A DNA stretch of 64,000 nt, from contig JAIWZP010000080.1 of the NCBI GenBank assembly GCA_025201375.1, forward strand, positions 1-64,000, given 5' to 3'. This document shows, in pieces, positions 44,366 to 55,352 of the stretch (within the stretch, counting starts at the first letter, position 1; every line of letters starts with the position of its first letter). The notes beneath the pieces are model-generated. The model was given only the letters and a program-made list of their open reading frames with translations, was not told the origin of the DNA and made no database searches. The DNA is from Gongronella butleri. Its lineage: Eukaryota; Mucoromycota; Mucoromycetes; Mucorales; Cunninghamellaceae. The position numbers and the translations under genes were made by a program.

Positions 44366-46216
44366 CCAAAAAAAAAGGGAAGGGCATGGAGGGAAAAAAA
44401 AGCGACCCGCGCCATTCGGACTAACACGCGTTTTTCTCTCTCTAAAAAAAAACAAGTGGTGACGGTGCCTGCGTATTTCAACGATTCGCAGCGACAAGCG
44501 ACCAAAGATGCTGGCACCATTGCCGGTCTGAATGTGCTACGCGTCATCAATGAGCCGACGGCTGCCGCGCTTGCGTACGGCATCGACCGCGGCCAAGGCA
44601 CCGACAAGCAGATCGCCGTCTACGACTTGGGCGGCGGCACGTTTGATATTTCCATCCTCGAGATTCAATCCGGCGTGTTTGAGGTCAAATCCACCAATGG
44701 CGATACCCATCTTGGTGGCGAAGACTTTGACATTTCCCTCGTGCGATGGATGATCAACGAATTTAAAAAAGATGTAAGGAGGTTCCCATCGTATTGATTG
44801 TTTTTATCTCACTTTTTTTTTTATTTTTTATTTCATTGTCCAGTCTGGCATTGACTTGAGCAACGATCGTATGGCTGTGCAGCGCATCCGTGAGGCGGCA
44901 GAGAAAGCCAAGATTGAGCTGTCGTCGACGGTGCAGGTAACGAGAAAAATGAGAAAAATGAGAAAAACGATGGTGTTTGCGCGTTTTTTTTTGTTTACAC
45001 TTTTTTTTATATGTTAGACGGACATCAATTTGCCTTTCATCACGGCGGATGCGTCGGGTCCCAAGCATCTGAACACCAAGTTGTCGCGCAGCAAGTTTGA
45101 AGAGATGGTGGGTCCGCTTGTGGATCGGACGGTGGAGCCATGTCGCAAGGCACTCAAGGACGCCAATGTGAAACCTGCCGATATTGGCGAGGTGATTCTT
45201 GTGGGTGGCATGTCGCGCATGCCCAAGGTGCAGACGCTTGTGCGTGAGATTTTTGGACGTGACGCGACCAAGAGCGTGAATCCCGATGAAGCCGTTGCCA
45301 TTGGCGCTGCGATCCAAGGCGGTGTGCTTGCCGGATCGGTGACGGATCTCTTGTTGTTGGACGTGACGCCGCTGTCGCTCGGCATTGAGACGCTGGGTGG
45401 CGTGTTTACGCGTCTGATCAACCGCAACACGACGATCCCCACCAAGAAATCGCAAATCTTCTCGACGGCGGCCGATGGACAGAATGCCGTGGACATCAAG
45501 GTGTACCAGGGCGAGCGTGAGCTTGTGCGCGACAACAAGATGCTGGGCAACTTCCAATTGACAGGCATCCCGCCCGCACCGCGTGGTGTGCCGCAAATCT
45601 CGGTGGAATTCGACATTGACGCCGACGGCATTGTCAATGTGAGTGCCAAAGACAAAGCTACTGGCAAGGACCAATCCATGACCATTGCCGCGTCGTCCGG
45701 TCTGTCCGAACAAGAAATCGAGAGCATGGTCCAGCAGGCCGAGGAAAATGCAGAGGCCGATAGGAAACAGCGCGAAACCATTGAAATGGCAAATCGCGCC
45801 GATTCCGTCGCCGCAGATACCGAAAAGGCCCTCGATGACTTCAAGGACCAACTCGACAATGCAGAGGCCCAGGGTTTGCGTGCACAGATCCAAGCCTTGC
45901 GTGAAGATGTCACAAAGGCACAGGCCGGCGAATCAGACGCCTCGCCAGACGCACTAAAGGCAAAGATCGACGAATTGCAGCAATCCAGCCTGAAGCTCTT
46001 TGAAATGGTCTACAAACAAGTAAGTTTTTAAAAAGTGGAAACAATCCATTCTGACGCGCCATTGATTTTTTTTTTTTTTTTTAGCGTGCTCAGCAAGCCG
46101 ATAGCGGCAGTGCCAGCAGCGGCGACGCCGCAGGTGGCTCGTCATCGTCATCGAGCAACACCACTGAGGGCGAATATCGCGACATCCATGACAAGGACGA
46201 CAAGGATAAGAAATAA
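43566..46216 (+). CDS. SSC1: Mitochondrial Hsp70 chaperone
   Basis: Seven exons, 43566-43622, 43765-43808, 43905-44329, 44457-44773, 44844-44936, 45018-46019, 46085-46216; 689 aa. A presequence of about 35 residues ([19 protein letters not shown]...) precedes [18 protein letters not shown]. Signature sites: [31 protein letters not shown], and the mitochondrial/bacterial-type [24 protein letters not shown] linker. The C-terminus lacks EEVD and ends in a Ser/Asp/Lys-rich tail, as in mitochondrial DnaK types. It drives protein import and folding in the matrix. The third intron holds a 33-base A run (44332-44364) and ends ACAAG, with a CTAAC branch-like site at 44420. Confidence 0.97.
44332..44364 (+). 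repeat. 33-base A tract in mtHsp70 intron
   Basis: Begins two bases after the 5' GT, so the donor reads GTAAAAA and merges with the A tract. Confidence 0.9.
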
Positions 46217-46369
46217 GCGGTCCACCGATGATTTCCATACAATGCAGAATAAAAATTGGTTTGCTTTTTCTCAACATCTGATCATAATTTTGGCCCCATT
46301 TACATGATCCAAATCTGGGGTCAATTGGATGGCATCCATCGGGACAAAATTATGCACTTGAGTATTTTC

Positions 46370-46650
46370 TGGCGTGAAGCCGCGTTTTTAAGTCCATTAT
46401 GTAACTATAGCGCCCCCGAAACGCGTTTTAATATGAAATGGCGCGCTAGAAACGTTGAATGGGATCCACGGCGGGTTGAAAAGTATCTTTTGACACGGAC
46501 TAATATATGCAATTGATTAATTTTGGCGTGAAACCACGTTTTCTAGTCCATTAAGCAACCGCAGCGCCTCGAAACGCATTTAATAGGAAACGGCGCGCTC
46601 GAAACGTCGAATGGGATCCAAGTCGCGTTGAAAAATATCATTTGAGGCGT
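46370..46650. repeat. Imperfect tandem duplication, period ~154 bp
   Basis: TGGCGTGAAGCCGCG at 46370 and TGGCGTGAAACCACG at 46524 begin two copies that continue with AGTCCATTA, CGAAACGC, GGCGCGCT and GAATGGGATCCA in the same order. Confidence 0.8.
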
Positions 46651-46689
46651 TCCACGCGCCAATCAAAATTTCGTCGTCGCGAGCCTCCA

Positions 46690-47480
46690 AAACCAAAATT
46701 GAAAAATCAGGTCTCCAGAATTCCGCCAAACTCGCACATAAGATGAAGCACATGAAGAAACCACGGAAAGCGATAAAAAAGAGTGGGGTCCATCAGCTGA
46801 GTAGCGAGCAAAGCGATTTTAGCTAAAATTTCAAAAGCGAATTGCACGGGAAAAACGCGCTCGTGGAGCCGCGCTGACGCGTCCACTAGCAAGAATCACC
46901 CCAGATCCATGAAATTGATAGAGCACAGGCGCGTGTCACTCCATGTCTGACACGATTTATCACGCGCCCAAGTTGCCCCGCAAAAGCGCTGGTCGCGTCA
47001 ATTCTGCGTGCAACAAGTTTTTGCAGTGATCATCGATATCCAAGTACGCAGCAGCCCGTGCTCTTTCTGATGATCTGTGTTTCGCGGCTCTGTGACCAAT
47101 TTTCGTCGACTTTTCCTTGACGCGAAAAAAAGAGGCAAATTCCAATTTACGCGAAACCCAGTCGATGCACCCCAGCGTTTTATTGCATTATTGTTGGTTA
47201 AAGCGACGTGTTTACCACGTGTATGAATGGCGTGGCGATCTGAGGACATAAACTTGAGCGATTTCAAACCCTCGACTGCACCCCTTGGAAAATCCGTGAT
47301 TTTTGAAAATGGCGATTGCTCGACATCTAGCGAATGCCATGCTGCAAGAGTGGGCTCATTTGAACGAGAACAAATAGCATGATCTGCAGTAAGACAGGCT
47401 TTCCAATTAGTCAAGAATTTGTCGACTAACGACCAAACTACCAAAATAAAGTGCAATTCATCATTTTCTCGCCGTCTAAT
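46690..47480 (-). repeat. SNEP-type relic repeat, copy 2 (longest open frame)
   Basis: On the minus strand: SNEPTLAAWHSLDVEQSP, FSKITDFPRGAVEGLKSLKF, NNNAIKRWGASTGFRVN, KEHGLLRTWISMI, then in another frame VDASARLHERVFPVQFAFE and CEFGGILE. The first frame is open for 196 codons, the best preserved copy of the family. Frame change and missing start/exon logic argue against an active gene. Confidence 0.65.
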
Positions 47481-47790
47481 AGAGTCATGGCCACTTTTAA
47501 AGCACAACGCAACAATGATGGTATAAAAAATGACTACCTGTAGCACTTTTGGATATTTCATCAGGCAAAAAAAATCAGGGTGTTTCAAGATTTTTGTGAA
47601 AAGCGACGCCCTTTTTTTTTTTGCACATGCAGCGCGCTGAGTCAGCGGCGGAGCGGGTCAATTGGGCCAATGGGCGAGCGGCGCCTGTTGTCGACGCATG
47701 GGGTTCATTTTAAGGTGTAGCGTAGTGTGAGTGTGGGGTGCAATTGCTGCTGACTGGCGCTTTTTTCTCCCTTTTATCTTTTTTTTCTCC

Positions 47791-48704
47791 ATGACGGACC
47801 GATCCAAACGCCTGCTCCCACCTTGGCTATTGCGTCTGCTGGGCCTGACGTCCATTGCCACGCTGCTTGTTGCGATTTACTTTGCCGTCACACGATCCCG
47901 TAAGAGTATTGGCAGCCGTGGCGACTCTTCGTCGTCTTCGCAGGTAAACTTTTTTTTCTTTACTGTCTCTTTTTGCCTCACCTTTTTTTCCCTTGATAGT
48001 CCTCTACGTCCAATGGCAAAAAGGCGGCAAAAATGAAGCGACGACGCGTGACATTATCGCTGAAAAATGTAAGAATGAACAAAAAATCGCCAAGAGAAGC
48101 AATGATGAGGCCTGGACAGCAATGCTTGGCCAATGGCATGATCTGCGCATGTACACGGAAGCAGAAAGATGAGGCCCATACATGTGACAGATGTCCAATG
48201 GATGGCAGCTCGCGTGAACTCACGACTTTTTCTTTTTTTTTTTTCCTTTCTTTCTTTTCTATTTAGACGGTGCTTTGGAACCCGTCCAACGACATGGAAA
48301 ATAGCGTGCACGCGTTCAAATCGGACGCGCTGACGTTTTTGAAAGCGCTTGTGCGGCAGCACGAGGTGTACATTGTTGCGCAGGTGAACAATGATGAGGA
48401 ACGCGAGCAACTTGCGGCGCTGCTGGAGGAGACGCCCCTGGAAGGCTTTGATCCGCGCAAGATTGTGTGGTGCGAGAAGGAGGAGGGCAAGGTGCACCTT
48501 GTGCGCCACCTCGAGAGCCAGATCCACATCGAGGGCGGCTGGGAACAGGATGACGGCGAGGACGTCGTGCGCCAGCTCAAGCCCTTTGTCCCAAAGATCA
48601 TCTGGGTCCAGAAACAATCAAGACACGTGCCATTGGGCGCCAGTGTCGAGATGGTCCAGGATGTCGTAGATACCTCTTTTGCAAAAGACGTCCTTGCCCA
48701 ATAA
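47791..48704 (+). CDS. PEX22: Peroxin-22-like membrane protein
   Basis: Three exons, 47791-47943, 48000-48068, 48267-48704; 219 aa. One membrane span near residues 10-32 (LLRLLGLTSIATLLVAIYFAV) after a short basic N-terminus, a Ser-rich linker, then a soluble domain with VTLSLKN-TVLWNPS at its first strand, TFLKALVRQHEVYIVAQVNNDEE, KIVWCEKEEGKVHLVRHLE and PFVPKIIWVQ. This matches the Rossmann-like Pex22 domain that anchors the ubiquitin-conjugating enzyme Pex4 at the peroxisome for Pex5 recycling. Assigned by order and spacing of these segments; fungal Pex22 is poorly conserved. Confidence 0.8.
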
Positions 48705-49741
48705 AGGAAACATTTGTGTTGATATAATTTTACTTTTTTTCTAACGCGCCCCTCTCAGAAATAGAGAGAGCCATGGCGCTTCCACCCGAGCAGCCTAAAA
48801 TTTCAATCACAAGAGCCCTTGTTTGTCACTTCTTCCAAGAATAAAAAAAAACAAGAAACGCGTCATGTGGTCAAAATCGGGGGACGCCAAGCATTGTATG
48901 TGTTGTGTGTGTCTGTTCGTGTCTGTGGCGCTCTCGTGCGGGCTTAGTGTGGCCATGGAAAAATGAAAAAAAAAAAGCGATGCCAAGATTCCTTGATGGT
49001 CTCACCTGGTCAAACTTCCATTTTTAGCCGACTCGTTTTTTTTTTTTTTTCTTCTTTTTAACAGGGGATGAGCAAGAGGCATTTGTTGTCCACTCATGTC
49101 TCAGTTCTCAGAAAGAGTGCTATTACAACGCGCACGAGGCATGCACAGCGTCACAACAAGCAACCAAATAGAGAAAACGAGCCATTGGACACGCGCGGCG
49201 CCCGACATCACCGGTCTCCCTTTTTTTTCCATAGAGAAAAAAGTGCGCCAGGGCCCGCAAGTACGTCATTCATGCGGATGCAACGCACACAAAATGTCAG
49301 ATCGGCTGCGTGTGACATACAATCTATTTTTACATGCCGTTTTGGAGGGGCCAAGCATACACACACTCAACAAAGCCGCAGCCAGAAAATAAAAAACACG
49401 CATGTGGTGCATACTGATGACACTAGCGAGACGAGACAACACGGTCTGATTGCCGATGGACAAAGGAAACCAAAAAAAAAAGCATGGACCATGATGCAAT
49501 GGCAATTGCAGGCGCTGCGCGTGCACATGTCTAGGCAAAACATGTGGCCGCGCTAGCTATTTTGTAATGATTGGTACGACAGCGGCTGGATGTAAAAAAA
49601 ATAGACCCATTGTTGTGTGGGGGGGCCGTCAAATATTTAAACACACAGCCGATTGCCTTTTTTTTTTTTTTTTCTTTTCTTTCCACTCTTTTTTTTTTAT
49701 TACACGCGCTTTTGTATTTTATATAGACCCTTTCTTCCACA
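48705..49741. other. Intergenic region
   Basis: 1 kb without supportable gene. Possible poly(A) signal AATAAA at 48701-48706 overlapping the PEX22 stop. The plus frame 49068-49556 is compositionally unlike neighbouring genes and has no splice or homology support. Confidence 0.5.
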
Positions 49742-51458
49742 ATGCATATTTCAACCAGTATATTATTACTCGTCGGCCTGGCCAGTGTGGCATCGACGGC
49801 GGTGGCGGACGAACAGCCCCTTGTTCGCGCCCCTTTTTACAGAAGGACGACCCGGGCCAATTGGATCCGCAACCGTGTAGCCATGGCTAAACGGGACGGC
49901 CAATCCACTATTTTCAACGACCAAGGCTCACAATACCTGCTTGACGTCAACATTGGCACGCCTGGACAAACATTTACCGTGGCCATGGACACTGGCAGGT
50001 AAACATTCACTTTAATCCCTCAATTCCAAGCGCACAATGCAATGGAACACACAGAAAATCCATTTGCTTGGCAGTGCCCAAATTTGGCCGACTATTTTTC
50101 TCACCTTTTTATTTTTGTTTCTCGCTCTGGAAAAAAAAATTTACAGTGCGGATCTCTGGGTGCCATCGTCGCAGTGCCCAGCAAGCCAATGTCCTTTTTC
50201 GCGCTTCAATTCCGGCAATAGCTCATCGTTTCAATCATCAGGCTCGAGCTTCAACATCCAATATGGTAAGTGACATTGTGTGTGAAAAAGGGGGGCACGG
50301 ACGATTTCTCTCTCTCCAATCAAGTATTCCCCTCAGCCCTCGCTCCCATTTTGGGCCAGATTTGTGCTGCAATGGATGTCTCACAGCCTTTTTTTTTATA
50401 TTTATCATGTAGGCATTGGCAGTGTCAATGGCACGTATGCGATAGACACGGTGTCTGTTGGTGGCATTAATGTGTCAAACCAGCAATTTGGCCTTGCAAC
50501 GTCGACGGCCGACATTCTGACCAATCCACAGAGCTCGAGCGACGGCACGGGCAAGTCCTCGTCGATGCAATCCAACGGCATTCTTGGCCTGGGCTATCCT
50601 CAGCTGACGGCGCAGGCTTCCAAGACGGGCAAGCCGTACAACCCGGTCGTTTTCAACATGGTTTCGCAAAACCTGATCAGCCAGCCTGTGTTTTCCATTT
50701 ACATGAACAGCCTGACGGCCGATTCCGGCGAAATTGTGTTTGGCGGCGTCGACAATACGAAATTCACGGGCAATCTCGTGTATTTGCCCGTTGTCGCCAT
50801 GTCGCAGTCGGCTCTGACGTCGACAGGCACCTACTACTACTGGATGGTCTATGGCCAGAGCATTGGTGTCACCGGTGGCCAGCGCGACACCACTGTCAAC
50901 TTCACAACCTCGGCCTCGTCTTCAAAAACGGGTTCCTCGTCCAATAAGGCTTTGATCTTTGACACGGGCACGACGCTCACGTACCTGCCCACGGCCATGG
51001 CCGAGCAACTGATGAGCTCCATCACGTCCAATTACGAGTATGATGCGGCGAGCGGCGTGTATGCCGTCGACTGCGCGTTGCAAAACTCCAATGCGTCGTT
51101 TGTCCTGTCCATGGCCAGCTCATCGTCGCCCACCACCAGCCCCGTCACCCTCACGATTCCCGTCAGCAGCATGGTCATCCCCGTCACCAACAATGTGTGC
51201 ATGTTTGGCCTTGCGCGCATGGACTCGACCTCTGCCATTGGCAACACCATGTACCTCATTGGCGACTCGTTCCTGCGCAGCGCCTACCTCGTCTTTGACA
51301 TGGGCCAGAACCGCATCGGCATTGCCGCCGCCAATGGCGTCGGCGGCTCCGTCAATGGTGTCACCGCAAGCTCCACGAGCGCCGCAAACACACTAGGCTC
51401 ATCCTCCATCCTCGCCGCCGCAGCCATTGCCGTTCTTTCCTCCGCATTGTTCTTTTAA
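49742..51458 (+). CDS. Pepsin-type aspartic protease (A1), likely GPI-anchored
   Basis: Three exons, 49742-49998, 50147-50265, 50413-51458; 473 aa. Signal peptide at 1-22 (MHISTSILLLVGLASVASTAVA), propeptide with basic RR and KR sites, then the two catalytic motifs DTGS at 83-86 (split over the first intron) and FDTGTT at 308-313. The flap Tyr would lie in the FNIQYGIGSVNG segment. The C-terminus is Ser/Ala-rich (TASSTSAANTLGSSS) and ends in a hydrophobic tail (ILAAAAIAVLSSALFF), the pattern of a GPI-anchor signal as in yapsin-like enzymes. Expected at the cell surface or in the wall. Confidence 0.93.
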
Positions 51459-53260
51459 TCATACATCTCAACTCAATTGAAATAAACAGTCGTCATGTTG
51501 TACTATTTTTTTTATGAAATGCCAAATTTCACAAACATTGGCCTAAAATGCCGACAGATTGAAGCACAAAGGTATAAACAAATCGATACTATGATCGTTT
51601 GACATGCGTCCAGCGCGTGGCTAAAACAGAATGAGGCCGTAAGAAAAAAGAAAAAGGTAAAAAAGGAAAAAAGACGGGGTTTCTGTAGTTCAACTCTTTT
51701 TCCGTCCTGATGACCGGCTCGGAGATGTATAACCCTGCATAGAGTGCATTATGATTCATGTTGTGCTTGTTCCCCAAGTCTGCACGGTTGCCCTGAACAA
51801 AAAATTGGTCATAGAAACCTATTTTTCGTGTTTAACTTTTAAAAAATTTGTAATCCCTGGCTATTGTGAGCGGCTTTTGTGCTCACTGGTCGTGGCCGTT
51901 TGCAGGGTAACATTTCATTGCGCAGTGACTTTTACAAACGCGGTCAAATCACGCGGTTTATAATGTGCATGCTTTTTTTCGTGTTTTTTTCCCCTTTTGC
52001 ATGTCATCCGCAACAAATGGTCTCTGTCTTGTTCTTATTTCTGAGACACCGAAGCCGACAACAAGTCATATCTTGTTTTTGAGGGCATGTTTTATAATGG
52101 AACTTTGATCAACGAGCAAACCAAGATGATTTTGACGCGCCGGTGTCACTTTTTTTTGCGCGTGCATGAAGACATGGAGGCACGACATGTGATCAGATGT
52201 TGGACAAGATCAGAGGCCTCATGTGGTAAGGGCTTGGAATTTTGGATGGGCGCGAACCGACGACGCGCGCAAGCCTGTGTGTTTTCGGCGTTTGCGAATA
52301 CAGGTCCGCACTCGTTTGCTTTTGCGACCCTTCAACTCAGCCTTGGGCTGTGGTGCTTTCTCGCTTTTGGAAAGGCCTTGTGTGATCGCTGGGGGCTTTC
52401 CCGGGGATTCCTTTCGTTCCATGTCACTTTTATTATCATTTGCAAGTGACTAGTTAATGTAGCACAAGGAAAAAGTCTGAGAACCTGGCGAATCCACTGT
52501 GCCTTTTGACACATGATGCAAGGCAACAACAGCTGGCTTTTTTTTTTTTTTCACTTTTGGGCAAAGAGGCAAGGTTTTCTCCTATTTTTCTGTCGCACCT
52601 GCAGCTGACGAGGTGGTCGTCAGGCAAAGTGGGCCGCCAGTGATGCATCTGTCATTGGCACGGCGATGCATTGCATGGGTGAATTTGTCGTCGAAAGATC
52701 AATACATGTGCATTTTGAGAATCAAAAACGATGCCATTGAGGCAAAGCAGTGGTTAAAAACGAAAAAATAGCGTTAAAAGGGTGGGCTTTGCTCGATTTG
52801 CAAGCCGCAGCACGCCCCATGAATATCAGAGAGAAGCGCCTCATTTTTGTAAAAAAAAAGGGGTGGGGGTCCAGGCACGCCATTTGCTTCTTGTGGATCC
52901 ATGGCCCATTGAGTAAAAAAAATCACATCTATCCCTTGCCCTATCTCTTTTCCTCACGAAAGCGCGTCCAAGCCGCATGCCCACCAAGTCTCTTTTTTTT
53001 TTTTTTGGAGTGCTCGGTTTGGACTAGTACAAGAGCATGGGCATCGCTCTCACAACACGAACCAGAATGAATTAAAACTTTAATTGTGCGAGGTTCACCG
53101 CCCGTCAAGCCTTTTTTTTTTTTCACAATTGGTCATGCCCATTCATCCTTTGAATTTTTTTTTTTTTCATTTTCAATGGCTGGTTGCATGCAATCAGCTT
53201 TTTATTAGTAGGTACATCGATGCAAGAGGTAAAAAGAAAAAAGGAGTCGAAGCATGAGGT
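51459..53260. other. Intergenic region
   Basis: 1.8 kb. AATAAA at 51481 serves the protease gene. A minus-strand frame at 51663-51830 (GNRADLGNKHNMNHNALYAGLYISEPV) has some coding look but no recognised partner exon. The rest shows no gene. Confidence 0.5.
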
Positions 53261-53701
53261 TTAGGCATTTGTCTTTGGATATGGAGGCGCGGGATAGCCG
53301 GTTTGCGGGGTCTGGTAGCCGGGTTGGGGCGAGTAGGACGGCTGGGGAGGCGGATATTGCTGGTAGGGCTGCGTAGTGGGGGCATATTGGCCCTGTTGCT
53401 GGTCGTACGGGTTGTAGTTGCCTGGGGGAGGCGGGTTGTTGTATTGGCCAGGAGGGGGCGCGTTATATTGGCCCGTGGGAGGGGGCAATGTCGCAATGTT
53501 CTTTGCCGCCTGTCTCCTTCGGTAAAAAGCATAACCAGAGCACGGCAAGATCACAAAGATGAACACCATGGCAAAAATGAACACACCGCCATAATCGCGG
53601 CAGCTGCAGAGATAGCCACCCGTCGGCGTGCACGTCACAAACGCCGTCGAGATGATGGGGCGGCTCAAAAGCTCGCATTCACCAACAGTTCCGTATCCCA
53701 T
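53261..53701 (-). CDS. Small single-span membrane protein with Pro/Tyr/Gln-rich tail
   Basis: Single exon, 146 aa, from the ATG at 53701 (an upstream in-frame ATG would only add leader-like residues). A short Cys-containing N-terminal part (C9, C24, C32, C34; GYLCSCRDYGG) precedes one TM span (VFIFAMVFIFVILPCSGYAF), a basic stop-transfer RRRQ, and a cytosolic tail of repeated PPP..GQYN, YAPTTQPYQQYPPP and PGYQTPQTGYPAPPY units. The layout resembles small WBP1/VOPP1-like adaptors, but there is no clean PPxY motif. Function not known. Confidence 0.75.
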   Translation of the reverse strand: MGYGTVGECELLSRPIISTAFVTCTPTGGYLCSCRDYGGVFIFAMVFIFVILPCSGYAFYRRRQAAKNIATLPPPTGQYNAPPPGQYNNPPPPGNYNPYDQQQGQYAPTTQPYQQYPPPQPSYSPQPGYQTPQTGYPAPPYPKTNA

Positions 53702-54893
53702 GATTAAATAAAAAGATGCAAAAAGAGAGCAAAGATGCAAAAATAAAGAGAGAGAGAGAGAGGCACAAATTCCCCCTTTTTTGCCCACTTTTTATATCAG
53801 ATTTTTTTTCCAGATCAAAAATATCCAACAGGGAGGCACCAAAAAAAAAATGTGGCAGATGCAAGTCCAAAATGGGCAATCTGGTCGACGCGCTGTATTT
53901 TTATTTTTTTTGAGGCGCTCGCCACGATCGCACCGCTGGCCTTCTCATTTCTGATCCGACAACGTTTCACTCGATTGGTTCAAGGTTACACATTTGCCAT
54001 AGCCACAGCACACTTGTCTTGCCAGAGGCGCCACATGACACGCTTTTTGCGTGTTTTTGCCGCGTGAGCATGCACATCATTTGGATGGATACAAGGGGGC
54101 CTGCGAGGGCGCCGAGGGGCAAGACCAAATCAGCCGGGATCTTTGGGCTGATAGTGTGCTAGCTCACCATCGGCGTGATCCAAAAAGCAAAAAAAAAAGG
54201 CTGAATTAAGTTTTTTTGTGCCAAACGGGTGCCAACAATGGGGTGAACACGAGATGTGGCACCGCAGGTTACACGTGCTGGCAATCCATTTTTGGGCAGG
54301 ATGGATTGGTCGCGCATCGAAAACGAAGCCAGGCACTGCTGGGGGCCCATTTACCAACTGGCCAATGGCGCTTGCTTGTGCGACAACGATGGCAATTCGC
54401 TTAGCTGGCCCTGGATTGAACAAGAGAGTGGAAAGACATCAAGCGAGGCGCGGTCAGTTGCCAAATTGACCTCTTTTTGAAACGACCCACGACGTCCATT
54501 TCCCAATTGCCAGATGAAACAAACGGATAATGGGTCCATTTTCCCCGCCCCCCGTGTGCTCTTCACACGCGCGTCGCTCTTTTTGCATTTCAGTTGCTCG
54601 ACGTGGCTGTGGCGAATGGCTTGTCGGAGCGCTGGTGCTACTAGCGTATCCTTTGATTGGATTTAAGCGCACCGCCACGCAAAAAAACCTTGTCGAAATT
54701 TTAAGGGCCAAAAAAAGCCCGCCGGTCCGTGTCATCGGATTGCAATTGAAAGGTTGACAAATGCACGTCGCCAATGAGAAAAGCAAATCACTAGTGTCAG
54801 TGAAAATGGCCATTTCGTGCATTTCTTTGTCAATGACTTTTTTTTTTCCCGCAACTATTCATTGCCAATTGTGCACTCGGAGGGGATCATGGC

Positions 54894-54933
54894 GCTTGTG
54901 CACGTGCACATGCACGTGCCATGTATTGCACAA
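54894..54933. repeat. Inverted repeat with two CACGTG boxes
   Basis: CTTGTGCA and TGCACAAG are exact inverse arms flanking an inner near-palindrome GCACGTGCACATGCACGTGC with two E-boxes. Could form a hairpin or be a bHLH binding site. Confidence 0.6.
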
Positions 54934-55352
54934 GCAACGGCAGTGCGCAAAATGTGGCAAAGGTGTAAATCTCGCTATAAAACGCACGCACTACGTGTTG
55001 ACTTGTGATCCACCGGGCATCAAAAGCTGCCAATGATCGACAGCTTGCTAGCCGTACAAGATAGGACGGAAATTACAGCGTTGGAACGCTGAGCGAGCCA
55101 AAAATGGATGTATTTTGACCTTTGAGGATCCACTGCTCCGGGTTTCAAGTGGCAAGTTCACTTTTAACTCTCAGATGTTTATTGCTCCACATTGTCTCAT
55201 GTTGTGCAATAAAGCAGACAAACGATCAAGAAAAAAAAAAGTCGAGAAAATGACGATTTCGCTTATTTTACTGTCATTTGATCGCTCGGCAATAAACGTT
55301 ACCACTTGCAAGCCTGATTAATCTTTAAACTGGTTCTTTCAGCTTGCCGCGC

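Larger units (their letters stand above)
46217..47790. other. Gene-free region with repeats
   Basis: Holds a tandem ~154-bp duplication (46.37-46.65 kb), SNEP-type relic copy 2 (46.69-47.48 kb), and the PEX22 promoter (47.6-47.79 kb; two CCAAT-like sites read near 47664). Confidence 0.6.

Noticed and set aside
44763..45893. 376-codon minus frame in mtHsp70
   Set aside because: Opposite strand of the large Hsp70 exon and runs through its introns; no independent homology.
49068..49556. 162-codon plus frame between PEX22 and the aspartic protease
   Set aside because: Biased composition (His/Arg/Thr), no splice partner, no motif; not supported as a gene.
52210..52320. GCGCGAACCGACG as a tRNA T-arm remnant
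   Set aside because: No matching D-arm, anticodon arm or acceptor stem within 90 bases on either strand.
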